From positions 1-34,693 of the forward strand of contig ONLA01000010.1 in the NCBI GenBank assembly GCA_900318495.1: DNA of 34,693 bases, given 5' to 3'. The position numbers were made by a program, and so were the translations under genes. A model generated the notes under the pieces. It was not told where the DNA came from, did no database searches, and saw only the letters and a list, made by a program, of their open reading frames with translations. The stretch comes from an uncultured Eubacteriales bacterium (GTDB lineage: Bacteria; Bacillota; Clostridia; Oscillospirales; Acutalibacteraceae). Below, in pieces: positions 14,709-22,951 of the stretch (the stretch's first letter is position 1; each line of letters opens with the position of its first letter).

Positions 14709-15821
14709 GAGAAGCATTGCGCAGTCAAGGGTAGCGATAAGCTTTTCGGCGTTGCGTTTTATGCTTTCGTCGCTGCCGGCATAATCAAGACCGTCCGCCA
14801 CAAACGCCTTGTGGCTTGAATCGGTTTCATCGTAATGTATTACCCTCCCCCTGTATTCGCTGCCGAACCTGTCAATTTCGTACCTGTCCTGTTCAATTTG
14901 GGCGTTTACCGAATTCATAAACTCTGTCATTATATTCTCCGCCCTGCCGTCAAATTCTTCGGTGAAATCCTTGTATTCTTTGGTTTCGGTCAGCTTGTCC
15001 CTGATGTAGCCGTACGCGGTTTCGGTTTCGTCCGCAAGCTTTTCAAGAGCGTCGGTGGTAAAACGGCTGCCGTGCTTGCGGCTGTCGTATTCCTTTATCG
15101 AGACCTGAGCGGTGACAAAGCGACCGGAAACACCGCTGTCGTAAAGCAGCTTGGCAACGTCCGCTGCCGCCGCCGAATAATCCTTGTACAGCCCGCTGAG
15201 CTTTTCGGTAAGCTCCATAGGCTCGTAATCCTTCGCAAAGCGCGTAAGCTCCTCTTTAAAATCCTTGGCGTAACCGTAGGCGTCCGAGTCAAAGCCGGCA
15301 ACGTCATTGCTGCCGAAGCTGTTTCTGAGGCTGTCCCTGATTTTGAGCACCTCCGTGAAGCCGCGCACAGCGTCGGCGCGTTCGGAATTTACGCCTGAGA
15401 TTTGGCTGAGACCGCTGTCGTATTTTCCTTCCAAAATCGCCTCCTCAGCCTTGGCGAGCCTGAACCAGTCCGAGCTTACGACAAGAGTGTACACGCCCAG
15501 TCCGGCGGCGAGCGCGATTATTATCGCGGCAAGCGCGGCAATCAACCTGGCAATGACCTTGCGCGAACGGCTGTTTACGGCGCTGACTTTATCAAACCCC
15601 GGAGCCCGGTTGTTTTCGCCGTAACCCTGAGCCGCGCCGCCGTATATGTTCGGGACAGCCGCGTCGTTAGCGCTTACGGTCACGTCGTATCCCCTTACGC
15701 CGTTTCCGCGTTCGCCCGAAGCCGTGTTGCCGCCCGGCTCGGGCGCCCTTGCCGGAGCTCCGCAGGCAGGACAGAAACGGTCTCCGGCGGAAAGCAGCCT
15801 TCCGCATTTTTCACAGTACAT
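14697..15821 (-). CDS. Zinc-ribbon membrane protein of unknown function
   Basis: This 374-residue protein begins with a zinc ribbon, MYCEKCGRLL...CPACG, with cysteines at 3, 6, 17 and 20. A Gly/Asn/Pro-rich linker follows, then one membrane helix (about 89-115, VIARLIAALAAIIIALAAGL). About 255 residues of charged, mostly helical sequence outside the membrane rich in Asp, Glu, Lys and Tyr complete it. The layout matches many Firmicutes zinc_ribbon_2-plus-helix proteins with no assigned role. I chose the ATG at 15821 because the ribbon starts there and GGGGA precedes it; upstream in-frame codons are low-complexity. It may form a unit with spoIIR downstream, although the hairpin between them argues for separate control. 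Confidence 0.75.
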   Translation of the reverse strand: MYCEKCGRLLSAGDRFCPACGAPARAPEPGGNTASGERGNGVRGYDVTVSANDAAVPNIYGGAAQGYGENNRAPGFDKVSAVNSRSRKVIARLIAALAAIIIALAAGLGVYTLVVSSDWFRLAKAEEAILEGKYDSGLSQISGVNSERADAVRGFTEVLKIRDSLRNSFGSNDVAGFDSDAYGYAKDFKEELTRFAKDYEPMELTEKLSGLYKDYSAAAADVAKLLYDSGVSGRFVTAQVSIKEYDSRKHGSRFTTDALEKLADETETAYGYIRDKLTETKEYKDFTEEFDGRAENIMTEFMNSVNAQIEQDRYEIDRFGSEYRGRVIHYDETDSSHKAFVADGLDYAGSDESIKRNAEKLIATLDCAMLLNSF

Positions 15822-16082
15822 AAATAATCCCCTTTTCGGCAAATTAAGAAAAAAACTTATATTATCCAAATTAATCCGAAAATATTTTACCATTAAACGC
15901 GCGAAATGTAAAGGCAATTCGCGGCGCTGAAAGCCGGCAGGCATACGGCGGTTAAGCAAAATAATCGCTTTAACGCTTTATAGCTTTAAAGTTTTACAAT
16001 TTAAAGCGTAGCAATTTAAACCAAAAAAGCGGCTGTTATTTGTAGAGCTTGCACAAATATTATTGCAGTGTTTTGTATTTAC
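15822..16082. other. Intergenic region, no gene seen
   Basis: This AT-rich region lies between two divergent genes. It contains several TTTAAAG-like repeats (15970-16020) but no ORF with a ribosome site and no RNA gene that I recognise. The promoter of the zinc-ribbon gene must lie at its left end; a GATAAT at about 15855 on the minus strand is the best weak candidate. Confidence 0.4.
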
Positions 16083-16113
16083 TTGACAAACAATCGAAAA
16101 AGTGCGATAGTAT
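16083..16113 (+). promoter_or_regulatory. Promoter of the acyl-CoA ligase gene
   Basis: A perfect -35 TTGACA (16083-16088) is followed by GATAGTAT. The -10 is either GATAGT at 17 bp or TAGTAT at 19 bp. The transcript would carry the hairpin at 16127-16154. Confidence 0.7.
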
Positions 16114-16126
16114 ATATATAAAATCA

Positions 16127-16157
16127 ACGTCCTGAAATTGAGTTTTCGGGGCGTTTT
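16127..16157 (+). promoter_or_regulatory. Leader hairpin before the acyl-CoA ligase (possible attenuator)
   Basis: ACGTCCTGAAA (16127-16137) and TTTCGGGGCGT (16144-16154) pair over 11 bp with two G-U pairs and a 6-base loop, followed by TTTTG and then the GGAGG site. It could be a leader terminator or a stabilising 5' hairpin; the short T-run leaves this open. Confidence 0.45.
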
Positions 16158-16175
16158 GTACGGAGGAAAAGATAT

Positions 16176-17831
16176 ATGCCAATTACAGAACTGCTGACCA
16201 GAAACGCGACCTACTTTAAGGACGACATCGCGCTGGTTGAAATTAATCCCGAGGTAAAAAGCATTCCCCACGTTACCTGGCGCGAATATTCGCTGATTGA
16301 GTCAAAGCGCGGCGGCGCGTTCCGCAAGCAGCTTACCTGGGGCGAATTTGAGGTTAAGGCAAACCGCTTTGCCAACCTTTTGCTTACACGCGGAATCAAA
16401 AAAGGCGACAAGGTTTCGATTTTGCTTATGAACTGCCTTGACTGGCTTCCGATTTACTTCGGAATCTTAAAGGCGGGCGCGGTTGCCGTTCCGCTTAATT
16501 TCAGGTACACCGCCGAGGAAATCGCCTACTGCCTTGACAAGTCCGATTCCGACGCGCTGGTTTTCGGTCCCGAGTTTACGGGCAGAGTTGAAAATATCCT
16601 GAACAAAATTCCCAAAATCAAAAACATCTTTTATGTCGGCGACGACTGCCCGAGCTTTGCCGACAGCTATGAAAAGCTGATTAAATACTGTTCGTCGCAG
16701 GCTCCGAGCGTTTACATCACCGACGACGACAACGGCGCGATTTACTTTTCGTCGGGCACAACGGGCTTTCCCAAGGCTATTCTGCACGCCCACCGCGCTC
16801 TGATGCACTCGGCAAGGGTTGAGCAGGCGCACCACGGTCAGACAAAGGACGATGTTTTTCTTTGTATTCCGCCGCTGTACCACACGGGCGCGAAGATGCA
16901 CTGGTTCGGCAGCCTTTATTCCGGCGGCAAGGCGGTTATACTCAGAGGCGTAAGCCCCGAATGGATTATACGCACCGTCAGCGAGGAGCGCTGCTCGATT
17001 GTGTGGCTGCTTGTGCCGTGGGCTCAGGATATTTTGGACGCGATAGAAAGCGGCAAAATTAACCTTGCGGATTACCGCCTTGACCAGTGGAGGCTTATGC
17101 ACATAGGCGCCCAGCCTGTTCCGCCCACGCTGATTAAGCGCTGGAAAAGCGTGTTTCCTCACCACGATTACGACACAAACTACGGCTTGAGCGAAAGCAT
17201 CGGCCCCGGCTGCGTTCACCTTGGAATTGAAAACACCAACAAGGTAGGCGCTATCGGCGTTGCAGGCTACGGCTGGGAGGTCAGAATTGTTGACGAAAAC
17301 CGCAAAGAAGTAAGCCACGGCGTGGGCGAGCTTGCGGTTAAAGGTCCCGGCGTAATGCGCTGCTATTACAACGACGCCAAGGCTACCGCCGAGGTGCTTG
17401 ACGACGAAGGCTGGCTTTACACCGGAGATATGGCGGAACGCGACGCGGACGGCTTTATTTACCTTGTTGACCGCAAAAAGGACGTTATTATTTCGGGCGG
17501 CGAAAACATTTATCCCGTTCAAATCGAGGACTTTTTGCGTTCCAGCGACGCAATCAAGGACGTTGCGGTTATCGGGCTTCCCGACCAGCGTTTGGGCGAA
17601 ATTGCCGCGGCGGTTATCGAGGTCAAGCCCGGCCGCACCCTGAGCGAGGACGAGGTCAACGCCTTTTGTATGGAGCTTCCGAGGTACAAGCGCCCGAGGA
17701 AAATTATTTTTGCCGATGTTCCGCGCAACCCGACCGGCAAAATCGAAAAGCCCGTGCTTCGTAAAATCTACTGCGGCGAAAGTGTTGTAGCGCAGCAGAA
17801 TGAAATAGATTTTAAAAAAATTGAAAACTGA
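16176..17831 (+). CDS. AMP-forming acyl-CoA synthetase (adenylate-forming ligase)
   Basis: This 551-residue enzyme of the ANL superfamily would activate a carboxylic acid to acyl-AMP and then to acyl-CoA. Motifs in order: P-loop-like YFSSGTTGFPKA (near 190-202), YGLSES (near 335), YTGDMAERDADG (near 415) with the hinge DRKKDVIISGGENIYP, and C-terminal PRNPTGKIEK with the catalytic lysine (near 521). The substrate is not readable; medium-chain, aromatic or bile-acid-like carboxylates all use such enzymes. The ATG follows CGGAGG. The next gene, 42 bp downstream, is a sodium symporter, so import and CoA activation of one carboxylate is the likely unit. Confidence 0.88.
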   Translation: MPITELLTRNATYFKDDIALVEINPEVKSIPHVTWREYSLIESKRGGAFRKQLTWGEFEVKANRFANLLLTRGIKKGDKVSILLMNCLDWLPIYFGILKAGAVAVPLNFRYTAEEIAYCLDKSDSDALVFGPEFTGRVENILNKIPKIKNIFYVGDDCPSFADSYEKLIKYCSSQAPSVYITDDDNGAIYFSSGTTGFPKAILHAHRALMHSARVEQAHHGQTKDDVFLCIPPLYHTGAKMHWFGSLYSGGKAVILRGVSPEWIIRTVSEERCSIVWLLVPWAQDILDAIESGKINLADYRLDQWRLMHIGAQPVPPTLIKRWKSVFPHHDYDTNYGLSESIGPGCVHLGIENTNKVGAIGVAGYGWEVRIVDENRKEVSHGVGELAVKGPGVMRCYYNDAKATAEVLDDEGWLYTGDMAERDADGFIYLVDRKKDVIISGGENIYPVQIEDFLRSSDAIKDVAVIGLPDQRLGEIAAAVIEVKPGRTLSEDEVNAFCMELPRYKRPRKIIFADVPRNPTGKIEKPVLRKIYCGESVVAQQNEIDFKKIEN

Positions 17832-17873
17832 TTTTAATAATTAAGTTTTCATAAAAACTGGGGGTATTTTAAA

Positions 17874-19418
17874 ATGGTAATCAAAATTGTTATGCTGGTG
17901 CTGTTTTTCGGCGTGATGATAGGCGTCGGAATCTATTGCCGCCGAAACGCAACCGACGTAAACGGCTTTGTTTTGGGCGGAAGAAGCGTAGGTCCGTGGC
18001 TTACGGCTTTCGCTTACGGAACATCGTATTTTTCGGCGGTAATTTTCATCGGCTACGCCGGACAGTTCGGCTGGAAGTTCGGCATCGCTTCAACCTGGAT
18101 AGGTCTGGGCAACGCGATTGTCGGCTCGTTTTTGGCATGGGCTGTGCTTGGCAGACGCACAAGGATTATGACTCAGCACCTTAATTCAGCCACAATGCCC
18201 GAATTCTTCGGCAAGCGCTTTGACAGCAAGGGGCTGAAAATCGGTTCGTCAATCATTGTGTTCATCTTCCTTATTCCCTACACCGCGTCGCTTTACAACG
18301 GACTTTCACGTCTGTTCGAAATGGCGTTCCACATTCCATACGTCTGGTGTATTGTCGCGATGAGCATACTCACCGGCATTTACGTTATCGCGGGCGGTTA
18401 TATGGCAACGGCAATCAACGACTTTATCCAGGGAATTATTATGATTATCGGTATCATCGCGGTTATCGCGGCTGTGCTGATTAACAACGGCGGATTTACG
18501 GAGGCGCTGAACGGTCTTGCCAAGGTTACCGACGAAACCGTTACCTCAACGCCGGGCGCGTTTAACTCGTTCTTCGGCCCCGACCCGCTGGGGCTGTTCG
18601 GAGTGGTAATACTGACCTCGCTGGGCACCTGGGGACTTCCGCAGATGGTTCAGAAGTTCTACGCGATTAAGCACGAAAGAGACATCAAAAAGGGCACTGT
18701 TATTTCAACCCTGTTCGCGATTATTGTAGCCGGCGGATGTTACTTCCTCGGCGGCTTCGGCAGACTTTACAGCGTTGACGTTGCCAAGGACGGCTTTGAC
18801 GCGATTATTCCGCAGATGCTTTCGAGCCTGCCCGAAATTTTAATCGCCGTTGTTGTTATTCTGGTGCTTTCGGCTTCGATGTCAACACTTTCCTCGCTTG
18901 TAATCGCTTCGTCGTCCACCCTGACGATTGACCTGTTAAAGGGCAACATCATTAAGAAAATGGACGACAAAAAGCAGGTTCTTGTTATCAGAATCTTTGT
19001 TGTTGTGTTCATTGCGATTTCGGCGTTTATCGCGATTTATCAAACCCAGAGCAAGAACGAAAGCGTTAAGTTTATCGCCCAGCTTATGGGTATTTCGTGG
19101 GGCGCGCTTGCCGGAGCGTTTCTTGCGCCGTTCCTCTATGGTCTGTACTGGAAAAAGACCACAAAGCTCGCCTGCTGGGTAAGCTTCATTTTCGGCACGG
19201 GAATTATGCTGCTCAACCTTTTCGCAAAGAGCATCTTCCCCGAGCTTTTGCAGTCGCCGATTAACTGCGGCGCGTTCGCTATGCTTGCAGGACTGATTAT
19301 TGTTCCGGTTGTAAGCCTGATTTCGCCCAAGCCCGAAAAGCAAACGGTTGAGGACGCGTTTGCCTGCTATGACAAAAAGGTTTTGGTTAAGCAGAAAAAC
19401 GCGCTTGACGAGGACTGA
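17874..19418 (+). CDS. Sodium:solute symporter (SSS family)
   Basis: This 514-residue membrane protein has about thirteen helices. Its start, IGVGIYCRRNATDVNGFVLG with GGRSVGPWLTAFAYGTSYFS, is the SSS signature also found in PutP and PanF. These carriers couple Na+ entry to uptake of proline, pantothenate, sugars or carboxylates. A GGGGGT site precedes the ATG. It follows the acyl-CoA ligase closely and is closed off by the terminator at 19471, so the two form an operon. The cargo is therefore probably the acid activated by the ligase; that is inference from context only. Confidence 0.88.
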   Translation: MVIKIVMLVLFFGVMIGVGIYCRRNATDVNGFVLGGRSVGPWLTAFAYGTSYFSAVIFIGYAGQFGWKFGIASTWIGLGNAIVGSFLAWAVLGRRTRIMTQHLNSATMPEFFGKRFDSKGLKIGSSIIVFIFLIPYTASLYNGLSRLFEMAFHIPYVWCIVAMSILTGIYVIAGGYMATAINDFIQGIIMIIGIIAVIAAVLINNGGFTEALNGLAKVTDETVTSTPGAFNSFFGPDPLGLFGVVILTSLGTWGLPQMVQKFYAIKHERDIKKGTVISTLFAIIVAGGCYFLGGFGRLYSVDVAKDGFDAIIPQMLSSLPEILIAVVVILVLSASMSTLSSLVIASSSTLTIDLLKGNIIKKMDDKKQVLVIRIFVVVFIAISAFIAIYQTQSKNESVKFIAQLMGISWGALAGAFLAPFLYGLYWKKTTKLACWVSFIFGTGIMLLNLFAKSIFPELLQSPINCGAFAMLAGLIIVPVVSLISPKPEKQTVEDAFACYDKKVLVKQKNALDED

Positions 19419-19470
19419 GAATAATCCGGCTGAAATTCTGAAATTGTTGAAATTAAAACTATTATTTTTT

Positions 19471-19503
19471 CCGGGAGGCGGCAAGCGTCTCCCGGATTTT
19501 TTG
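19471..19503 (+). terminator. Terminator of the ligase/symporter operon
   Basis: CCGGGAGGCG (19471-19480) and CGTCTCCCGG (19486-19495) form a 10-bp stem with one G-U pair around the loop GCAAG, followed by ATTTTTTG. The left side is also T-rich. Confidence 0.9.
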
Positions 19504-19585
19504 CGCAATGAAAGCGCCGCGGCTGAATTGACCGGCGCAAAATCATATTTTATACCTCGATTCCGAAAATACCGTCAAAAATCTA

Positions 19586-19614
19586 TTGAAAAGCTTAAAA
19601 ATTTGTGGTAAAAT
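19586..19614 (+). promoter_or_regulatory. Promoter of the NSS transporter gene
   Basis: TTGAAA (19586-19591), 17-bp spacer, TAAAAT (19609-19614). The ATG is 39 bp downstream of the -10, with AGGGAGAG before it. Confidence 0.8.
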
Positions 19615-19653
19615 TATTTTTAATGTCATTTTGATACTATAGGGAGAGAGATT

Positions 19654-21033
19654 ATGGAAAAGCGAAATTCTTTTTCCGGTTCAATCGGCTTTGTGCTTGC
19701 CGCGGCAGGCTCGGCGGTCGGACTGGGAAACATCTGGCGTTTTCCGTACCTTGCGGCTAAGGACGGCGGCGGACTGTTTTTGGTGGTATATTTAATACTG
19801 GCACTGACGTTCGGCTTCACCTTGCTTGTTACGGAAATAGCAATCGGAAGAAAAACAAAGCAAGGCTGTTTGACAGCCTACGGAAAAATCAACAAAAAGT
19901 GGTCGTTCCTCGGCCCCATCGCGACAATTGTTCCGTTTATGATTTTGCCGTATTACTGCACAATCGGCGGCTGGGTGCTTAAATACTTTTATGTATTTAT
20001 CACCGGTCAGGCGGCAAGCTCGGCAGGGAATTCTTACTTCACCGACTTCCTCGGCAACCCCACCGAGATGATTATTTTTAACGTCATCTTCCTTTTGGCG
20101 ACCTGCGTGGTTGTGTTCCGCGGAGTCAACAAGGGAATCGAGTCGCTGTCAAAGGTTCTTATGCCTATTCTTCTGTTTTTGATTATCGGCATCTCGATTT
20201 ACTCGCTTACAATCAACGCAAACGGCAGAAGCGGTATTGACGGCTTTTTGTACTACGTTGTTCCCGACGTAAGCGGAAAAAGCGTGGGCGACATTTTCAC
20301 GGTTGTTATGGACGCAATGGGACAGCTGTTCTACAGCATCAGCGTAGCTATGGGTATTATGGTAACCTACGGCTCGTATTTTAAGGACAAGGACAATATG
20401 ATGCGCTCGGTCAACCAGATTGAGATTTTTGACACGGTTGTTGCCTTTCTTGCCGGCGTTATGATTATCCCGGCGGTGTTCGTATTCCTCGGCCCCGAGG
20501 GTATGGCGGGCGGCCCCGGACTTATGTTTGTTGCAATGCCCAAGATTTTCTCGAGCATGGGCATCGCAGGCACGATTATCGGCGTTGTGTTCTTCCTAAT
20601 GGTGCTTTTTGCCGCGCTGACAAGCTCGGTTTCAATCCTCGAGGCTATTGTTTCTTCGCTGATTGACAAAACCGGCACAACACGCAAAAAGGCTACGGTT
20701 TATGAAGGCGCGATCGCAATGGCTATCGGCGTTTTGATTTGCCTCGGCTTCAATATTCTCGGCTTTATCAAGCTCGATTTGCCCGGCAACGAGGGCGCCG
20801 AGCTGCTGACAATCTTCGATTACCTCAGCAACAACATCCTTATGCCGATAGTGGCAATACTCACCTGCATACTCATCGGCTGGATTGCCAAGCCGAAAAC
20901 GGTTATCGACGAAGCTACCAAAAACGGCGAACGCTTCGGGCGCAAATACCTTTATATCGGTATGGTAAAGGTTGTTGCCCCGGTGCTGCTTATTACGCTG
21001 CTGCTGGGCTCGCTCGGAATTATTAAATTTTAA
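19654..21033 (+). CDS. Neurotransmitter:sodium symporter family transporter (NSS)
   Basis: This 459-residue protein has about eleven to twelve helices and the bacterial NSS length. The first helix carries the Na+/substrate motif GSAVGLGNIWRFPYLAAKDG, followed by GGGLFLVVY; both are hallmarks of the LeuT/Tyt1/MhsT group. Bacterial members take up amino acids such as Trp, Tyr, Leu or Ala with sodium; the specific substrate is not evident. It has its own promoter and terminators on both sides, so it is monocistronic, although it neighbours another sodium-coupled carrier. Confidence 0.93.
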   Translation: MEKRNSFSGSIGFVLAAAGSAVGLGNIWRFPYLAAKDGGGLFLVVYLILALTFGFTLLVTEIAIGRKTKQGCLTAYGKINKKWSFLGPIATIVPFMILPYYCTIGGWVLKYFYVFITGQAASSAGNSYFTDFLGNPTEMIIFNVIFLLATCVVVFRGVNKGIESLSKVLMPILLFLIIGISIYSLTINANGRSGIDGFLYYVVPDVSGKSVGDIFTVVMDAMGQLFYSISVAMGIMVTYGSYFKDKDNMMRSVNQIEIFDTVVAFLAGVMIIPAVFVFLGPEGMAGGPGLMFVAMPKIFSSMGIAGTIIGVVFFLMVLFAALTSSVSILEAIVSSLIDKTGTTRKKATVYEGAIAMAIGVLICLGFNILGFIKLDLPGNEGAELLTIFDYLSNNILMPIVAILTCILIGWIAKPKTVIDEATKNGERFGRKYLYIGMVKVVAPVLLITLLLGSLGIIKF

Positions 21034-21048
21034 CGCATATTAACACCC

Positions 21049-21084
21049 AAAAAGAGGTTCGGTTTTTAAGCCGAGCCTCTTTTT
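21049..21084. terminator. Bidirectional terminator between NSS and DUF3783 genes
   Basis: AAAAAGAGGTTCGG (21049-21062) and CCGAGCCTCTTTTT (21071-21084) form a 14-bp stem with one G-U pair and an 8-base loop. T-runs on both strands suit the two converging genes. Confidence 0.9.
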
Positions 21085-21131
21085 AACAGTGCGTATTTTG
21101 AGTAGAAATAACGGCAGAAAACCGCTCCGCA

Positions 21132-21497
21132 TTAATCACCGCTTCCCTCCAGCGCGGCGCGTTCGGCGGAAAGCTCGTTATACAGCTCAAAAGCGGTGAA
21201 GCCGAGGTTTGCTTCGGTTTGAACCGCCTTTAGGGCGACGGGAGTTTTTTGCCGCTTTAGCTGATTGAGGAAGATGTCGAGCATAGCGCCGTAAAAGCCC
21301 GAAAGATACAGCATTTCGCCGTCAAAATCAGAGCCCGGCTTTTTTGTTTGGTCACTGTCAAGCTCCAAAACCGTGCCGAGCTTCAGTCCGAAATCGTCCT
21401 TTTCCACTGTTTTCGAGGCGATGTTTAGCTTGTGGCAGAGTATTTTTATTTTCACAGCCTTGTTTTTTTCGATATTAAACAAAAGAACCTTTGTCAT
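21132..21497 (-). CDS. DUF3783-family protein
   Basis: This is a 121-residue soluble protein. The C-terminal half (YLSGFYGAMLDIFLNQLKRQ, then VALKAVQTEANLGFTAFELYNEL) fits the DUF3783 pattern, in which a hydrophobic helix is followed by LKAV-T-N and an acidic EL-E end. The biochemical role of this family is unknown; members are common in Clostridia. The ATG follows AGGAGGAG. It lies 49 bp after the aminotransferase gene with a hairpin between, so co-transcription is possible. The family call is from memory of the motif. Confidence 0.6.
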   Translation of the reverse strand: MTKVLLFNIEKNKAVKIKILCHKLNIASKTVEKDDFGLKLGTVLELDSDQTKKPGSDFDGEMLYLSGFYGAMLDIFLNQLKRQKTPVALKAVQTEANLGFTAFELYNELSAERAALEGSGD

Positions 21498-21516
21498 AAA
21501 CTCCTCCTAAAATTTT

Positions 21517-21538
21517 AGGGAGACCGAAAAGCCTCCCT
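21517..21538 (-). terminator. Hairpin after the aminotransferase gene
   Basis: On the minus strand AGGGAGGC pairs with GTCTCCCT around a TTTTCG loop. Only AAAATTTT follows, so it may be a weak terminator or an mRNA-end stabiliser. It shares the GGAGACCG core with hairpins at 3892 and 24256. Confidence 0.5.
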
Positions 21539-21546
21539 GAAATTTA

Positions 21547-22749
21547 TTATACCATTTCGTCATAAACCTTCTTAAAGGTTTTGACAACATACTCAGCCTC
21601 GGCGTCGGTAATTACCGAGTTCATCGGCAGAGTCAGTTGGTTTTTGTGCATATCGTAGGCATTGGGGAAATCCGCAATGTCGAAGCCTTTGTTCTTGTAA
21701 GCCGAAAGCATCGGCAAAGGCTTAAAGTGGACGTTGCACATTACGCCGTTTTCCGCCATTTTATTGTAAAACTCGTTACGGAATTCGGAATCCTTGCCGA
21801 TGAAGCGGACAAAATAGAGGTGTCCGTTGCTGCGGTGGTTTTCACCGGCGTGATCAAGCACCTGAAGGTCAAGGTTTTTAAACTCGTCGTTGTAGTAACG
21901 GATAAGCTCGTGACGGCGGTTCAAAATTTTGTCGTAGCGCTCAAACTGCGCCAGACCGATTGCCGCCAAAATGTCGGGCATATTGCACTTGTACTGGGTA
22001 TCCACAACGTCATATTCCCACGAAGCGCCGGTGTTTTTGGTAAACGCGTCCTTGGTTTGACCGTGAAGCGACCACAGCATATACTGCTTGTAAACCTTTT
22101 CCTCGTCAATGCGCGTGCGCAAACGGTGAACAACCGCGCCGCCCTCGGCGGTAGTAAGGTTTTTTACCGCGTGAAAGCTAAAGGTCGTGAAGTCGGCAAT
22201 TTCGCCGCACATTTGACCGTGCCACTGCGCTCCGAACGCGTGAGCGGCGTCGGACATAACGATAACGCGGCCGATAAGCTCCTGAAGCTTGCCGTTTGGC
22301 TTGAAAACATCCCTTTTTCTTCTTACCGCTTCGTAAATCCTGTCATAGTCGCATACAACGCCGGCAAGGTCAACGGGAATTACAACCTTGGTGCGCTCGT
22401 TGATTGCCGCCTCCATTTTGTCGTAATCCATCTCATAAGAGCCCGGCTTGCAGTCAATCATAACGGGCGTTGCGCCCACATGATAAATTATCGAAGCGGT
22501 TGCGGTGTAGGTGTAGGCAGGCACAATTACCTCGTCGCCGGGGCCTACGCCCAAAATGCGCAGGGTCATTTCCGCGCAGGCGGTCTGCGAGGAAAGGCAC
22601 ACAGCCTGACCGGTGTTGCAGTATTCGCCTATTTTCTTTTCAAAAAGCTTGGTTTTGGGACCTGTTGTTATCCAGCCCGATTCAAGAACTTCGGTAACAA
22701 GTTTTATTTCATCCTTGCCGATATCGGGCGGAGAAAACGGTATTTTCAT
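21547..22749 (-). CDS. DegT/DnrJ/EryC1/StrS-family PLP aminotransferase
   Basis: This 400-residue protein belongs to the sugar aminotransferase family, which transfers an amino group from glutamate to a nucleotide-linked keto-sugar. Visible features are IPFSPPDIGKDEIKLVTEVL at the start, VIVPAYTYTATASI, the PLP-contacting SDAAHAFGAQ (D167) and the Schiff-base lysine K196 in FSFHAVKNLTTAEGG. I chose the ATG at 22749, where family similarity starts and AGAGGAG precedes it; the reading frame stays open upstream to 22830 but crosses the promoter. With the UDP-glucose dehydrogenase upstream it suggests surface polysaccharide or glycan sugar synthesis. ArnB-, PseC- and WecE-like roles cannot be separated here. 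Confidence 0.9.
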   Translation of the reverse strand: MKIPFSPPDIGKDEIKLVTEVLESGWITTGPKTKLFEKKIGEYCNTGQAVCLSSQTACAEMTLRILGVGPGDEVIVPAYTYTATASIIYHVGATPVMIDCKPGSYEMDYDKMEAAINERTKVVIPVDLAGVVCDYDRIYEAVRRKRDVFKPNGKLQELIGRVIVMSDAAHAFGAQWHGQMCGEIADFTTFSFHAVKNLTTAEGGAVVHRLRTRIDEEKVYKQYMLWSLHGQTKDAFTKNTGASWEYDVVDTQYKCNMPDILAAIGLAQFERYDKILNRRHELIRYYNDEFKNLDLQVLDHAGENHRSNGHLYFVRFIGKDSEFRNEFYNKMAENGVMCNVHFKPLPMLSAYKNKGFDIADFPNAYDMHKNQLTLPMNSVITDAEAEYVVKTFKKVYDEMV

Positions 22750-22801
22750 TTTAGGTTCTCCTCTGAAAGCAAATCCAAATAGGAATTTTTTATCAAAATA
22801 T

Positions 22802-22830
22802 ATTGTAGCACAATATCGCTTTGCGCGCAA
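22802..22830 (-). promoter_or_regulatory. Promoter of the DegT aminotransferase gene
   Basis: On the minus strand TTGCGC (22830-22825), 17 bp, TACAAT (22807-22802). It lies inside the upstream extension of the reading frame, which supports the start at 22749. Confidence 0.7.
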
Positions 22831-22867
22831 TATAAATCTCGAATTTTAAAGGAATTATCTATATCAT

Positions 22868-22949
22868 ATTCAAGGCAACACCGCACAATTCAAGGCGCAC
22901 GGCTTGCTTGAATATTATTCCGTCAGCTTGCCAAAAAAATCTCGGCAAG
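22868..22949. other. Repeat-rich gap between aminotransferase and ugd genes
   Basis: ATTCAAGGC occurs at 22868 and 22888, CTTGAAT at 22907 pairs with the second copy, and CTTGCC/GGCAAG (22927-22932, 22944-22949) forms a stem just after the ugd stop. None is followed by a proper U-run. It may be the remnant of a small repeat element or a weak terminator. Confidence 0.3.
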
Positions 22950-22951
22950 GC

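Noticed and set aside
16467-17522. A 351-codon open frame on the minus strand, antisense to the acyl-CoA ligase.
   Set aside because: It is a shadow of the real gene: no ribosome site, no recognisable domain, and strongly conserved ligase motifs on the other strand.
21637-22782. A 381-codon open frame on the plus strand, antisense to the DegT aminotransferase.
   Set aside because: Same reason: composition follows the complementary strand, with no domain or start site.
22868-22949. Short repeats after ugd as a terminator or IS remnant.
   Set aside because: Stems lack a U-run and the repeats are too short to identify an element; listed only as a low-confidence feature.
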